From Paracoccus sp. S3-43 (GTDB taxonomy: Bacteria; Pseudomonadota; Alphaproteobacteria; Rhodobacterales; Rhodobacteraceae): a DNA stretch of 64,000 nucleotides. Made by a program: the position numbers and the translations under genes. How positions within the stretch are numbered: the first letter of the stretch is position 1; each line of letters opens with the position of its first letter. This document shows positions 46,769 through 55,831 of this stretch, piece by piece. The stretch is taken from positions 2,527,001 through 2,591,000 of the forward strand of contig NZ_CP119082.1 in NCBI RefSeq assembly GCF_029027965.1. The letters run 5' to 3'. Under the pieces are notes generated by a model. It did not search any database and was not told the origin of the DNA. It saw only the letters and a list, made by a program, of their open reading frames with translations.

Positions 46769-47896
46769 TCAGCCCAGGAAGTCCCGCACGCGCGGGCGCA
46801 GCCAGTCCCACAAGGCGGGCGCGCCCAAGGTGATCCTGCCGCCCACGCGCGATTCGAGATCGGCGAAGGTGACGCCATAATCCACCCAGCCGATGCCGCC
46901 CGACCCAAGGTTCTGGATGACCGGCTGGCAGCGGTCCAGGGCCTTGGCGAACACCGCGTCGGGCGTCGCGGCGGCCTCGAATTCCTGCCACAGCGCCAGA
47001 AAATCCCGCGCCTGCGGACCCGGCAGAAGGCCGAAGATGCGCAGGGCGGCCTCGGCCTCGGCGGCCTGGATATGGGCGGAGCCATGCGCCAGCCCCCCGG
47101 CGGAATGCAGCGGCACGTCGCCCACGTCGATCTCGACCAAGTCGTGGATCAGCAACATGCGGATCACCCGGCCGATATCGACGCCCGGCCCCGCCAGATC
47201 CGCGAAGGCCAGCGCGTAGAGCGCCAGATGCCAGCTGTGTTCGGCGCTGTTTTCCCGGCGCGAAGCGTCGATCAGCAGGCTGGCGCGCAGGACGGATTTC
47301 AACGCATCGGCCTCGGCCAGGAAACGCAGGCGGCGGTGCAGGTCGCTGTCGGGCGGCGGCGTTCCGGCCAGCACGGCATCGGCCCAGCCCATCGCCTCGG
47401 GCCATTCGCCCCGCAGCCGGGCGGCGCGCCCGCCCCCGATATTGTCGCGGACGATGGCCAGATGATCGGCCAGCGGCTGCGGCGCCAGCAGCACCTGGAA
47501 CAGCGGCTGGCTGTGATCCATGCGCTTGGCCATGACCGCATCGGCGCAGGCGGCCGCCTCGAAGTCCAGCCACAGAGCCATCAGCCGGTCCCGGTCGGGC
47601 GACAGGCCGAAGATGCGATCCGCCGCCCGCGCCTCGGCGGTCGCCAGGACAGCGGCGTCGTGATCCAGATGGATCGGCTGGTCGCCGGTGTCGATCTCGA
47701 CCAGGTCGTGGACCAGCAGCATCCGGATCGCGCGGTCCGAGGCACCGAACACCATCGCCTGCAAGGCGACGTGCCAGCTGTGTTCGGCGCTGTTTTCCGG
47801 GCGCGACAGATCCAGCAGCACATTCGCCCGGTCGACCGTCTTCAGGCGGTCGGCCTCGGCCAGGAAGGCGAACTGGCGGGCGATGCGGTCGGACAT
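46769..47896 (-). CDS. Tandem HD-domain hydrolase (YfbR-like halves)
   Basis: 375 residues made of two homologous halves (about 1-185 and 186-375). Each has the HD-phosphohydrolase signature: ENSAEHSWHVAL with LLVHDLVEIDTGD in the first half, ENSAEHSWHLAL with LLIHDLVEIDVGD in the second, with matching EAxAAxxIFGLxP segments. Single-domain relatives are dNMP 5'-nucleotidases or related metal-dependent phosphohydrolases. Both halves keep their metal ligands, so both may be active. It is 6 bp downstream of the serine hydrolase gene and probably cotranscribed. Confidence 0.87.
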   Translation of the reverse strand: MSDRIARQFAFLAEADRLKTVDRANVLLDLSRPENSAEHSWHVALQAMVFGASDRAIRMLLVHDLVEIDTGDQPIHLDHDAAVLATAEARAADRIFGLSPDRDRLMALWLDFEAAACADAVMAKRMDHSQPLFQVLLAPQPLADHLAIVRDNIGGGRAARLRGEWPEAMGWADAVLAGTPPPDSDLHRRLRFLAEADALKSVLRASLLIDASRRENSAEHSWHLALYALAFADLAGPGVDIGRVIRMLLIHDLVEIDVGDVPLHSAGGLAHGSAHIQAAEAEAALRIFGLLPGPQARDFLALWQEFEAAATPDAVFAKALDRCQPVIQNLGSGGIGWVDYGVTFADLESRVGGRITLGAPALWDWLRPRVRDFLG

Positions 47897-47902
47897 TCCG
47901 CC

Positions 47903-48565
47903 TCAGCGGCTGGTTTCGGTCAGGCGGCGGCGGACATAGGACTGCACCAGGTCGATCATCGGCTTCATATGCGCCTCGTCGTCGCGGAAGAAGTGATCGG
48001 CGCCCTCGATTTCCTCGTGGGTGATGGTGATGCCCTTCTGTTCGCGCAACTTGCCGACCAGGCTATGGGTGTCCTTCGGCGGCGCCACCCGGTCGGCGGT
48101 GCCGTTCACGATCAGCCCGGACGACGGGCAGGGCGCCAGGAAGCTGAAATCATACATGTTCGCGGGCGGGGCGATGCTGATGAAGCCGGTGATTTCGGGC
48201 CGCCGCATCAGCAGCTGCATCCCGATCCAGGCGCCGAAGGAAAAGCCCGCGACCCAGCAATGCTTGCTGTTGGGATTCATCGCCTGAAGGTAATCCAGCG
48301 CCGAGGCCGCATCCGACAATTCGCCGATCCCCTGGTCGAATTCGCCCTGGCTGCGCCCCACGCCGCGGAAATTGAACCGCATCACGGTGAAGCCCAGCTT
48401 GTGAAAGGCATAGTGCAGGTTATAGACGACGCGGTTGTTCATCGTCCCGCCATATTGCGGGTGCGGATGCAGGACGATGGCAAGGGGGGCGTCGGGTTTG
48501 CCGGGCTGGGGGTGGTAACGGCCTTCGAGCCGGCCTTCGGGACCGGGAAAAATCAACTCTGGCAT
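47903..48565 (-). CDS. Alpha/beta hydrolase
   Basis: 220 residues of the compact alpha/beta-hydrolase type found widely in proteobacteria. Nucleophile elbow GFSFG (in WVAGFSFGAWIGMQLL), oxyanion region VLHPHPQYGGTMNNRVV, Asp in VNGTADRVAPP and catalytic His in EEIEGADHFF. No signal peptide, so cytosolic. Substrate unknown. The ATG at 48565 is chosen over a longer frame without support. Divergent from the iscR-like gene. Confidence 0.87.
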   Translation of the reverse strand: MPELIFPGPEGRLEGRYHPQPGKPDAPLAIVLHPHPQYGGTMNNRVVYNLHYAFHKLGFTVMRFNFRGVGRSQGEFDQGIGELSDAASALDYLQAMNPNSKHCWVAGFSFGAWIGMQLLMRRPEITGFISIAPPANMYDFSFLAPCPSSGLIVNGTADRVAPPKDTHSLVGKLREQKGITITHEEIEGADHFFRDDEAHMKPMIDLVQSYVRRRLTETSR

Positions 48566-48731
48566 CGTCTTCCTTCGACATGACGGTGGTTTCTTGACGC
48601 ATCTGCGTGGCGCTCTTAGACCGCTATCTGGGATGCCGGTCGGGATTGCGCAAGAAACGCGCCCCGGCGGCATAGCGCGGCAGTGCGCGCGCCGTCAATC
48701 CGACCCCGGCCGCAACAGGAGGAGCCAGCCG

Positions 48732-49190
48732 ATGAAACTGTCCACAAAGGGCCGCTATGCGATCATCGCGCTTGTCGATCTGGCCACGGTCCGGGGGGAC
48801 GACCTGACCTCGCTGGCCGAGATTTCGGGCCGCCAGGACATCTCGCTGCCCTATCTGGAACAATTGTTCGTGCGCCTGCGCCGCGCCGGACTGGTCGCCT
48901 CGGTGCGCGGCCCCGGCGGCGGCTACCGCCTGGCCCGCGCGCCCGAGACGATCCGCATCGCCGAAATCCTGGAAGCCGTGGACGAGACCGTCAGCGCCAT
49001 GCATATCGGCGCGGGCGCATCGGGGGGCGTGTCGGGATCGCGGGCGCAGACCCTGTCGAACCGGCTGTGGGAAAGCCTGTCGGCGCATGTCTATGTGTTC
49101 CTGCACAACCATTCGCTGGCCGATGTCGCCAGGAACCAGCTGCTGCCCTGCCCCGCGCTGCCGCAGATCCTCAGCGTGGTGGACGACTGA
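48732..49190 (+). CDS. iscR: Rrf2-family regulator, IscR-like, without the cluster cysteines
   Basis: 152 residues. A winged helix-turn-helix begins MKLSTKGRYAIIALVDLA and contains the recognition region QDISLPYLEQLFVRLRRAGL and wing VRGPGGGYRLAR, close to IscR. The segment after DETVSAM, where IscR carries three Fe-S cysteines, reads HIGAGASGGVSGSRAQT with none; the only Cys in the protein is residue 140. A one-cysteine IscR acting as a repressor of iron-sulfur genes is known in Rhodobacter sphaeroides. No suf/isc genes follow within the window. Confidence 0.88.
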   Translation: MKLSTKGRYAIIALVDLATVRGDDLTSLAEISGRQDISLPYLEQLFVRLRRAGLVASVRGPGGGYRLARAPETIRIAEILEAVDETVSAMHIGAGASGGVSGSRAQTLSNRLWESLSAHVYVFLHNHSLADVARNQLLPCPALPQILSVVDD

Positions 49191-49281
49191 GGAAACCGAC
49201 GGTCCCGCAGGTCAGGTCTGGTTGGTCCCTTTTGCGCCGTTCGGCCGTTGTGCCTGGACGGCTCGAATGGAGGACAAGCAC

Positions 49282-49524
49282 ATGACCGACGCCACCCTGA
49301 CGCTGGACGGCCTGGAACAGATCAGCGGCACTGTCGAGACCGGCGGCGACTATGCGCGTCTTGTGGCGGACACGGCCCTGGACGAAAGCCGGATCGCCGC
49401 ACCGCACGAAGGCCAACTGACGATCGACGGCAAGTCCGAACGGGTGATCCTGGAAAACTATCGCGCCCTTGAGGATGCGGGCTGCGAGATCACCCTTCGC
49501 CGGATCCAGCCGGAACCCCGGTGA
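49282..49524 (+). CDS. Small conserved-looking protein, function unknown
   Basis: 80 residues, acidic, no signal peptide or membrane span. GGAGGAC precedes the ATG at good spacing. The sequence has a short beta-rich look (LTLDGLEQISGTV, GQLTIDGKSERVIL) but no domain I can name. It lies 91 bp after the iscR-like gene and just before the tRNA gene on the other strand. Confidence 0.6.
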   Translation: MTDATLTLDGLEQISGTVETGGDYARLVADTALDESRIAAPHEGQLTIDGKSERVILENYRALEDAGCEITLRRIQPEPR

Positions 49525-49565
49525 CAGGCACCTTGGCGGCGGGGAAATGGTCTGGTGGAAAACCG

Positions 49566-49642
49566 TGGTAGCGGAGGAGGGATTTGAACCCCCGACACAA
49601 GGATTATGATTCCTCTGCTCTAACCAGCTGAGCTACTCCGCC
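49566..49642 (-). tRNA. tRNA-Met (anticodon CAU, elongator type)
   Basis: 77 nt including an encoded CCA end. Acceptor arm GGCGGAG/CTCCGCT (with a G-U first pair), D-stem GCTC/GAGC, anticodon stem GAGGA/TCCTT and loop ATCATAA (CAU at 49608-49606), T-arm GGGGG-TTCAAAT-CCCTC. The lack of initiator features (mispaired 1-72 with C, GGG/CCC anticodon stem) favours elongator Met. A CAU anticodon could also be Ile2, the substrate of TilS, but the overall sequence resembles alphaproteobacterial elongator tRNA-Met. Confidence 0.93.
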
Positions 49643-49712
49643 ACGGGTGGGGGCGATGTAAGGGGTGGCGCGGGGGGCGTCAAGCGGTTTTCGCGACAAT
49701 CCGCGGGCGGCG

Positions 49713-50261
49713 TCAGTCGCGCCCTTCCAGCCGGCGCAGGGCCCTGGACAGCATGTCAAGCTGGGCCTGCTGCTGGGCGATCAGATGGGCAAGCTGGTCG
49801 CTGCGCAGCTGGTCCAGCTTCTCGTGCAGCGCCATGATTTCCAGTTCGGCCTTCAGGTTCACCTCATAGTCGTGGACGGCCGCCAGACGGTCCTTCTGGG
49901 CCTGCCGGTTCTGGCTCATCATGATGATCGGCGCCTGGAAAGCGGCCAGCATCGACAGGATCAGGTTCAGGAAGATGAACGGATAGGGGTCGAAACCCGC
50001 CCGGCCCAGCGTCAGGTTCAGCAGGCACCACAAGACCAGGAAGGACGCGAAGATGAGGATGAAGGTCCAGGAACCGCCGAAGCTGGCCACCCGGTCGGCC
50101 AGCCGCGCGCCCAGCCCGTCGTCGGACGGCACCGTCGTGTCGCGGCTGATGGTGCGGCGCTGGCCCAGATAATCCAGCACCCGCCGCTCGGTCCCGGCCA
50201 GCGAGGCGAGATCCCGGCCCAGCCAGCGTTTCACGGCCTCGGTCGCGTGTTGGTCCTGCAT
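49713..50261 (-). CDS. DUF1003 membrane protein
   Basis: 182 residues. Two adjacent transmembrane helices (WTFILIFASFLVLWCLLN at about 65-82; FIFLNLILSMLAAFQAPIIM near 95-114) followed by SQNRQAQKDRLAAVHDYEVN, the DUF1003 signature, then a coiled coil (KLDQLRSDQLAHLIAQQQAQ). Function unknown; the family occurs near envelope and ion-transport genes. Downstream on the same strand lies the tRNA. Confidence 0.88.
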   Translation of the reverse strand: MQDQHATEAVKRWLGRDLASLAGTERRVLDYLGQRRTISRDTTVPSDDGLGARLADRVASFGGSWTFILIFASFLVLWCLLNLTLGRAGFDPYPFIFLNLILSMLAAFQAPIIMMSQNRQAQKDRLAAVHDYEVNLKAELEIMALHEKLDQLRSDQLAHLIAQQQAQLDMLSRALRRLEGRD

Positions 50262-50330
50262 GATCGGCTCCTGCGCTGTGGATCACGCGCAGGAAGCATC
50301 GCCAAGGGCGATCAGGCAAGCCCCGCCGGT

Positions 50331-51656
50331 TCAGCCGCGCGCCTTGACCACCTGCAACAGCGGCATGACCTGGGCCATGTCCGGGCCATGGGCCTGGCCG
50401 GTGACGGCCTTGCGCAGCGGCATGAACAGCCCCTTGCCCTTGCGGCCGGTGGCCTCCTTCACGCGCGCCGTCCAGTCGCCCCAGGTCGCGTCGGTATAGG
50501 GCGGCGGCGGCAGCAGCGGCATGGCCTGGGCGATGAAATCGGCATCCTCGGGGTCGATCTGCGGCTCGGCCCCCTGGCTGAAGATCGTCCACCACCGGCC
50601 CAGGTCGTCCAGTGTGGTAATGTTCTGGGACGCCACCGACCAGAACCGTTCGGCCAGATCGGCGGGCACGCCAAGCGCCGCGATGCGGTCGCGCACCGCC
50701 TCGAAGGGCAGCGCCTGGTTCCGTTCGCGGGTCAGCGGCCACAGATCCTCGGCGTCGAATTTCGTGGGCGAGGCGCCGAATTTCGACAGGTCGAACCCTT
50801 CGGCCAATTCGTCCAGCGTCAGTTTCAGTTCCACCGGCTGGCTGGAGCCCAGCCGCGCCATCATCGACAGCAGCGCCTCGGGCGCGACGCCCGCCTCGCG
50901 CAGGTCGCGGATCGACAGGGCGCCGATGCGCTTCGACAGCTCCTCGCCCTGCGCGCCGGTCAGCAGGCTGTGATGGGCGAAGGCGGGCGGCACCCCGCCA
51001 AGCGCGCGGATGATCTGGATCTGGGTCGCGGTGTTGGTGACGTGATCCGCGCCGCGCACGATATGCGTCACCGCCATGTCCACGTCATCGACCGAGGAGG
51101 CGAAGGTATACAGCACCTGCCCGTCATGGCGGATCAGCACCGGGTCGCTGACGGACGCCGCGTCGATCGAGATGTCGCCCAGGATGCCGTCGGTCCATTC
51201 GATGCGTTCCTGATCCAGCTTGAAGCGCCAGTATCCCTCGCGCCCCTCGGCCCGCAGGCGGTCGCGGTCGGCATCCGACAGCGCCAGCCCGGCGCGGTCA
51301 TAGACCGGCGGGCGGCCCATGTTCAGTTGCTTCTTGCGCTTCAGGTCCAGTTCGACCGGGGTCTCGAACACCTCGTAAAGCCGCCCGGCCGCGCGCAGCT
51401 GATCGGCGGCCTCGGCATAGCGGTCAAGGCGCAGCGACTGGCGTTCCTCGCGGTCCCAGTGCAGGCCCAGCCAGTCCAGGTCGCGCTTGATGCCGTCGGC
51501 ATATTCCTCCTTGGACCGTTCCTGGTCGGTATCGTCCAACCGCAGGATGAAGGTGCCGCCCGCCTTTCGCGCGATCAGATGGTTGAACAACGCGGTCCGC
51601 AGGTTGCCGACATGGATATGGCCGGTGGGCGACGGGGCGAAGCGGGTGGTGGTCAT
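50331..51656 (-). CDS. gltX: Glutamate--tRNA ligase GltX
   Basis: 441 residues, class I synthetase. The HIGH-type motif is in PSPTGHIHVGNLRTALF and the KMSKS-type motif is ELSKRIGALSI. Anticodon-binding helices follow in the C-terminal third. Alphaproteobacteria often have two GltX paralogues, one charging tRNA-Gln for later amidation; which one this is cannot be told here. It is divergent from the small metallopeptidase gene. Confidence 0.96.
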   Translation of the reverse strand: MTTTRFAPSPTGHIHVGNLRTALFNHLIARKAGGTFILRLDDTDQERSKEEYADGIKRDLDWLGLHWDREERQSLRLDRYAEAADQLRAAGRLYEVFETPVELDLKRKKQLNMGRPPVYDRAGLALSDADRDRLRAEGREGYWRFKLDQERIEWTDGILGDISIDAASVSDPVLIRHDGQVLYTFASSVDDVDMAVTHIVRGADHVTNTATQIQIIRALGGVPPAFAHHSLLTGAQGEELSKRIGALSIRDLREAGVAPEALLSMMARLGSSQPVELKLTLDELAEGFDLSKFGASPTKFDAEDLWPLTRERNQALPFEAVRDRIAALGVPADLAERFWSVASQNITTLDDLGRWWTIFSQGAEPQIDPEDADFIAQAMPLLPPPPYTDATWGDWTARVKEATGRKGKGLFMPLRKAVTGQAHGPDMAQVMPLLQVVKARG

Positions 51657-51734
51657 GGCAGGTCTCCTGTTCGCCTTGCTCTTTCACACGCAGCGATTCT
51701 TGTCCATATCAGGGTCACCATGCAGGAGAGGCCG

Positions 51735-52142
51735 ATGACCGATTGGAACAACCTGACCGCCCCCGATGCGGCCCGGATCGAGGCGATGGCGCGCGACGCC
51801 ATGGCCGCCCTGCCCCCGGAATTCGCGACCCATGCCCAGGACATCGCCATCCGCGTGGCCGAATTCGCGCCCGAGGACGTGCTGGACGAATTGCAGATCG
51901 ACGATCCGTTCGAACTGACCGGCATCTATGACGGCGTTCCGGTGACGGAAAAGTCGGTATCCGACCAGCCGGGCCAGCCCGACATCATCTGGCTGTATCG
52001 CCGCCCGTTGCTGGACGAATGGGCGGCGCGCGGCAATGTCACCCTGGCGGAACTGGTCGGCCATGTCGTCACGCACGAGATGGCGCATCACTTTGGCTGG
52101 TCGGACGACGACATCGCCAGCATCGACCGGTGGTGGGAATGA
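51735..52142 (+). CDS. Small zincin-like metallopeptidase family protein
   Basis: 135 residues of the minimal zincin family (formerly DUF1025). HVVTHEMAHHFGWSDDDI holds the HExxH motif with a downstream Asp as third ligand. No signal peptide. A GGAGAGG ribosome site precedes the ATG, and the stop overlaps the following kinase gene (ATGA). Substrate unknown. Confidence 0.9.
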   Translation: MTDWNNLTAPDAARIEAMARDAMAALPPEFATHAQDIAIRVAEFAPEDVLDELQIDDPFELTGIYDGVPVTEKSVSDQPGQPDIIWLYRRPLLDEWAARGNVTLAELVGHVVTHEMAHHFGWSDDDIASIDRWWE

Positions 52143-53092
52143 CGGAACAGGCGCCGATCCTGACGGTCACGCTGAACCCGGCCCTGGATCTGTCCACGGC
52201 GGCGGACGAGGTGCGCCCGGAACTGAAGCTGCGCTGCGACAAGCCGGTGGTCGATCCGGGCGGCGGCGGCATCAATGTCAGCCGCGCGATCAAGCATATG
52301 GGCGGGCAGTCGACGGCGATGGTGGCCTTGGGCGGGGCGACCGGCTCGCGCATCGCCGACATGCTGAAAGCGGACGGGCTGTCGCTGGTCCGCCTGACCG
52401 CGCCGGGCGAGACGCGGCAATCGCTGGCCGTCACCGATCGCGCGACCGGCGGGCAATACCGCTTTGTCCTGCCCGGCCCGGAATGGCACAAGGCCCATGT
52501 CGCCGACATGACCCAGGCCATCGCCGAAAACGCACAGGCAGGCGGCTGGGTGGTCGTGTCCGGGTCGAACCCGCCCGGCGTGCCCGCGGGGTTCGAACAG
52601 ATGCTGACCGTGCGGCTGAAGAACAGCGGGGCGCGGCTGCTGGTCGATACCTCGGGCGAGGCCTTGCGGGTGCTGGCCGGATCCTCGACCCCCGTGGACG
52701 TGCTGCGCATGGACAGCCACGAGGCCGAGGATCTGGCGGGCCGCCCCCTGCCCCGGCGCGAGGACAGCGCGGATTTCGCGGCGGGGCTGGTCAGGGACGG
52801 CGCGGCGCGGTCGGTGATCGTGGCGCGCGGGGCCGACGGATCGGTCATCGCCGGGCCGGACGGCGCCTGGCACGCGGCGGCGGCGCGGGTCAAAGTGGTC
52901 AGCGCGGTCGGCGCGGGCGACAGCTTCGTGGCGGGCTTCGTGCTGGCGATGGCGCGGGACTGGCCGGTGCGGGAAGCCCTGGCCCTGGGCGCGGCGGCGG
53001 CATCGGCCGCGGTGATGACGCCCGCGACCGAACTGTGCCACGCCGCCGATGCGGACCGCTTCTACGCCGAACGGATCGTCACGCGGCTTTGA
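52139..53092 (+). CDS. PfkB-family sugar kinase (1-phosphofructokinase/6-phosphofructokinase type)
   Basis: 317 residues. N-terminal TVTLNPALDLST and GGGGINVSRAIKHMGG match the LacC/FruK/PfkB group of hexose-phosphate kinases; the C-terminal signature VSAVGAGDSFVAGFVLAMA contains the catalytic Asp and anion hole. Likely phosphorylates fructose 6-phosphate or fructose 1-phosphate; no fru PTS genes are nearby to decide. Overlaps the metallopeptidase gene by 4 bp. Confidence 0.92.
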   Translation: MTEQAPILTVTLNPALDLSTAADEVRPELKLRCDKPVVDPGGGGINVSRAIKHMGGQSTAMVALGGATGSRIADMLKADGLSLVRLTAPGETRQSLAVTDRATGGQYRFVLPGPEWHKAHVADMTQAIAENAQAGGWVVVSGSNPPGVPAGFEQMLTVRLKNSGARLLVDTSGEALRVLAGSSTPVDVLRMDSHEAEDLAGRPLPRREDSADFAAGLVRDGAARSVIVARGADGSVIAGPDGAWHAAAARVKVVSAVGAGDSFVAGFVLAMARDWPVREALALGAAAASAAVMTPATELCHAADADRFYAERIVTRL

Positions 53093-53247
53093 CAACGCCC
53101 GGTTGTCTGTGGCTTCCTGTGGCTTTTCGGCCAACAGGCGGCGCCGGATCGGTCTGCGGCGCTTTCCCAGCCCGGCCTTTGCCCTTATGATCCATGGCTC
53201 GTGCCAGCATCCCGCAAGCCCTGCCCCCTTCTGAACAGGAGCTTGCC

Positions 53248-55272
53248 TTGCGACGCCCTTCCCCAATCGCCGCGCTGATGTGCGGCGCAGCTTTCGCGTT
53301 TCCGGCCGCCGGTCTGGCGCAGGATGCCGCCGCCCCGGTGGTGCTGGATGCCATCACCCTGCACAGCAAACGCGACGTGGCGACGGACAGCGCCACGCCC
53401 GTCACCAGCATCGACCAGCGGGAAATCGACGACCGGCAGGCCGGGACCGTCGCCGAACTGATCGATTCGGTGCCCGGCGTCACGCTGATGAACGGCAACA
53501 CGCCCGGCGGGTCGGGGATCAACATCCGCGGCTTCGGCGCGACCGGCACCTATGGCACCGACCAGATGGTGCTGATCCAGGTCGACGGCGCCACCCAGGG
53601 GTCCGAGGAACTGTATCGCATCGGCACCCAGCTTTATACCGACCCGGCGCTTTACAAAGAGGTCGAGGTGCGGCGCGGCACCGTCGGCAGCTTCGAATAC
53701 GGATCCGGCGTGGTCGGCGGCCTGGTGCGTCTGCGCACCAAGGACGCGTCCGATTTCACCGGCGGCCGGATCGGCTGGGCCGGGCGCCAGACTTTTGAAT
53801 TCACCACGAACGGCGACGGCGTCACCTCGTCCTCGATCCTGGCCTGGCAGCCGACCGAAGATCTGGAATTCCTGGCCCAGTATGTGCGCCGCAAGCAGGA
53901 CGCGCAGGACGACGGCGCGGGCGATCCCATCGGGGCCGAGCCGTTCGACCTGCCCTCGGTTCTGGTCAAGGGGAAATACAGCTTCGGCGCGGCGCGCGAC
54001 CATTCTGTCACCCTGTCGTGGAACGACACGAAGATGGCCGAACGGGACGTGCCCTATGACCAGTTCGCGGTGTCCGACAGCACCTTCGGCCGGGTGGACC
54101 GCGACATCGACACGCGGACGGCGATCCTGGAATACGAATACGATCCCGACAATCCGCTGATCCATGTGACGGCGAATCTCAGCCATGCCGACCAGCAGAT
54201 CGACAGCAGCTATATCCCCGGAAGCTCGTCGATGGAGGGGACGCCCGCCTGGCCGATGTTCGCGGGCAGCGTGCTGGGGCTTGCCAATGCCGATCACCGC
54301 TACAAGACGACCAAGCTGACCGTCAAGAACACCGCCGCCTTCCAGACCGGCGCCTTTTCCCACGACCTGCGCACCGGGTTCGAGGTGGTCCGCAAGACCC
54401 GCGCCGAGGCGTCCTCGGCCCCCGGCGGCACGGATCGCCGCTGGGCGGTTTTCGCGGTCGACGACATCACGGCGGGCGGGCTGACCGTCTCGCCCGCGCT
54501 GCGCTATGAATCGCAGGATCTGACGCGCGACGGCGGGGCGAACACGGCGTCCAACCCCCAGACCGACTTCGACAACGACGCGGCGATGGGCGGGCTGTCG
54601 CTGCGCTATGCCTTCGGCAACGGCCTCGCGGTCTTCGGCAGCGCGGCCTATACCGAGAACCTGCCGATCCTGGATGACTTCGACAATGCGCAGTACATGA
54701 GGCAGCCGCAGAAGGCACGGACCTGGGAACTGGGCGCGTCCTATGACGGCCAGGATCTGCTGGGCGGCGGCGACCGGCTGGCGCTGAAGGCCAACCTGTT
54801 CCAGACCGATGTCTGGGACGTGACATCCTATTCCGGCATCGGCGCGGTCGAGACGAAGGGGCTGGAGGTCGAGACCGCCTACAGCATGGCCGGCGGTCTT
54901 TATGTGGACCTGAACGCGACCTGGACCGAAGGCGACGCATGGACGAAAGCCGGCGCCTCGGAATACTGGGCCTATGCGCCCGCCGACCGGCTGCGCCTGA
55001 CCCTGGGTCAGCATGTGACCGAAGAGCTGGATCTCAGCTGGGAAGCCGTCGCCGCGGCCCGCATGGACCGGGTGAACGACGATGCTGAGGAGGAGGCGGG
55101 CCATACGATCCACAACCTGCGCGCCACCTATCGCCCGCAGACCGGGGTGCTGGAGGGCGCCGAACTGCGCGTGGGGATCGAGAACCTGTTCGACAAGGAT
55201 TATCAGCCCTGGCTGGCGACCCGGAAGGCACCCGGCCGCAACATCAAGCTGACGCTGGCCAAAAGCTTCTGA
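53248..55272 (+). CDS. TonB-dependent outer-membrane receptor
   Basis: 674 residues from the TTG at 53248, which is 6 bp after AGGAG and begins a signal peptide (to AAGLAQ, about residue 25); an upstream ATG at 53194 would add 18 residues ahead of it. A plug domain carries VVLDAITLHSKRD, the TonB-box region, and GGSGINIRGFGATGTYG. The barrel ends in a C-terminal aromatic residue (KLTLAKSF). The overall pattern resembles heme/hemoglobin-type receptors, but no clear heme motif was found, so the ligand is open. A bidirectional terminator follows. Confidence 0.92.
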   Translation: MRRPSPIAALMCGAAFAFPAAGLAQDAAAPVVLDAITLHSKRDVATDSATPVTSIDQREIDDRQAGTVAELIDSVPGVTLMNGNTPGGSGINIRGFGATGTYGTDQMVLIQVDGATQGSEELYRIGTQLYTDPALYKEVEVRRGTVGSFEYGSGVVGGLVRLRTKDASDFTGGRIGWAGRQTFEFTTNGDGVTSSSILAWQPTEDLEFLAQYVRRKQDAQDDGAGDPIGAEPFDLPSVLVKGKYSFGAARDHSVTLSWNDTKMAERDVPYDQFAVSDSTFGRVDRDIDTRTAILEYEYDPDNPLIHVTANLSHADQQIDSSYIPGSSSMEGTPAWPMFAGSVLGLANADHRYKTTKLTVKNTAAFQTGAFSHDLRTGFEVVRKTRAEASSAPGGTDRRWAVFAVDDITAGGLTVSPALRYESQDLTRDGGANTASNPQTDFDNDAAMGGLSLRYAFGNGLAVFGSAAYTENLPILDDFDNAQYMRQPQKARTWELGASYDGQDLLGGGDRLALKANLFQTDVWDVTSYSGIGAVETKGLEVETAYSMAGGLYVDLNATWTEGDAWTKAGASEYWAYAPADRLRLTLGQHVTEELDLSWEAVAAARMDRVNDDAEEEAGHTIHNLRATYRPQTGVLEGAELRVGIENLFDKDYQPWLATRKAPGRNIKLTLAKSF

Positions 55273-55291
55273 TCGCCCCATCCGAAAACGG

Positions 55292-55317
55292 AAAAGCCGC
55301 CCGATGGGCGGCTTTTT
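55292..55317 (+). terminator. Bidirectional Rho-independent terminator
   Basis: AAAAGCCGCCC-GAT-GGGCGGCTTTTT, an 11-bp perfect stem with T-runs on both strands, between the receptor gene (+) and the convergent small gene at 55355 (-). Confidence 0.88.
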
Positions 55318-55354
55318 CACAGGACGCGAAAGGTCAGAGGACGCGAAAGGACCG

Positions 55355-55681
55355 TCAGGCGGCTTCGGCTTCCTCGGCCTCGGCGGCCATGCGGCGTTCG
55401 CTTTCCTCGCGCGACAGCGCGACCGAGGTGCGCACGCCCTTGGACACGAACTCCATCAGCCCCTTCACGACACGTTCGTTCGGGTCGATGCCCGCGCAGG
55501 ACAGAACCTCGCGCCCGTCGCGCGACCGCGCCCAGCGGGCGATCTGTTCCGGCCCGTTGCCATATTTCTTGTCGTCTGCAATAGCATCATCAAGCGCCGC
55601 CAACACAACCGCGGCAAAAAGCTTGCGGGCCCGTTGTCCCTGCTCAAAATTGAAAGCCGATCCGTCGACAAAATCGCGCAT
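55355..55681 (-). CDS. Short conserved Rhodobacterales protein (DUF6280-like)
   Basis: 108 residues, cytosolic, ending in an Ala/Glu-rich tail (MAAEAEEAEAA). The central DDKKYGNGPEQIARWARSR and REVLSCAGIDPNERVV look strongly conserved from memory of related genomes; the DUF number is my recollection and unverified. Function unknown. It converges with the receptor gene and is separated from efp by a 351-bp region. Confidence 0.72.
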   Translation of the reverse strand: MRDFVDGSAFNFEQGQRARKLFAAVVLAALDDAIADDKKYGNGPEQIARWARSRDGREVLSCAGIDPNERVVKGLMEFVSKGVRTSVALSREESERRMAAEAEEAEAA

Positions 55682-55831
55682 ACCATTCGTCCATATTCAA
55701 GGCTGCAACAGTAAAGCAGCCGCGTGGGGGGCGTGATGCCGACCCATCATTCTTGTTTCCGTTTCTTTGACGGTGTCGCTGCTTAGCGCGGAACGACGCC
55801 GATTCGATATTCCCCTGGCCGCATATCACCC

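Noticed and set aside
49566..49642. tRNA-Met as an integration site for a genomic island
   Set aside because: No integrase, direct repeat of the tRNA 3' end or foreign block lies beside it; both flanks are ordinary chromosomal genes.
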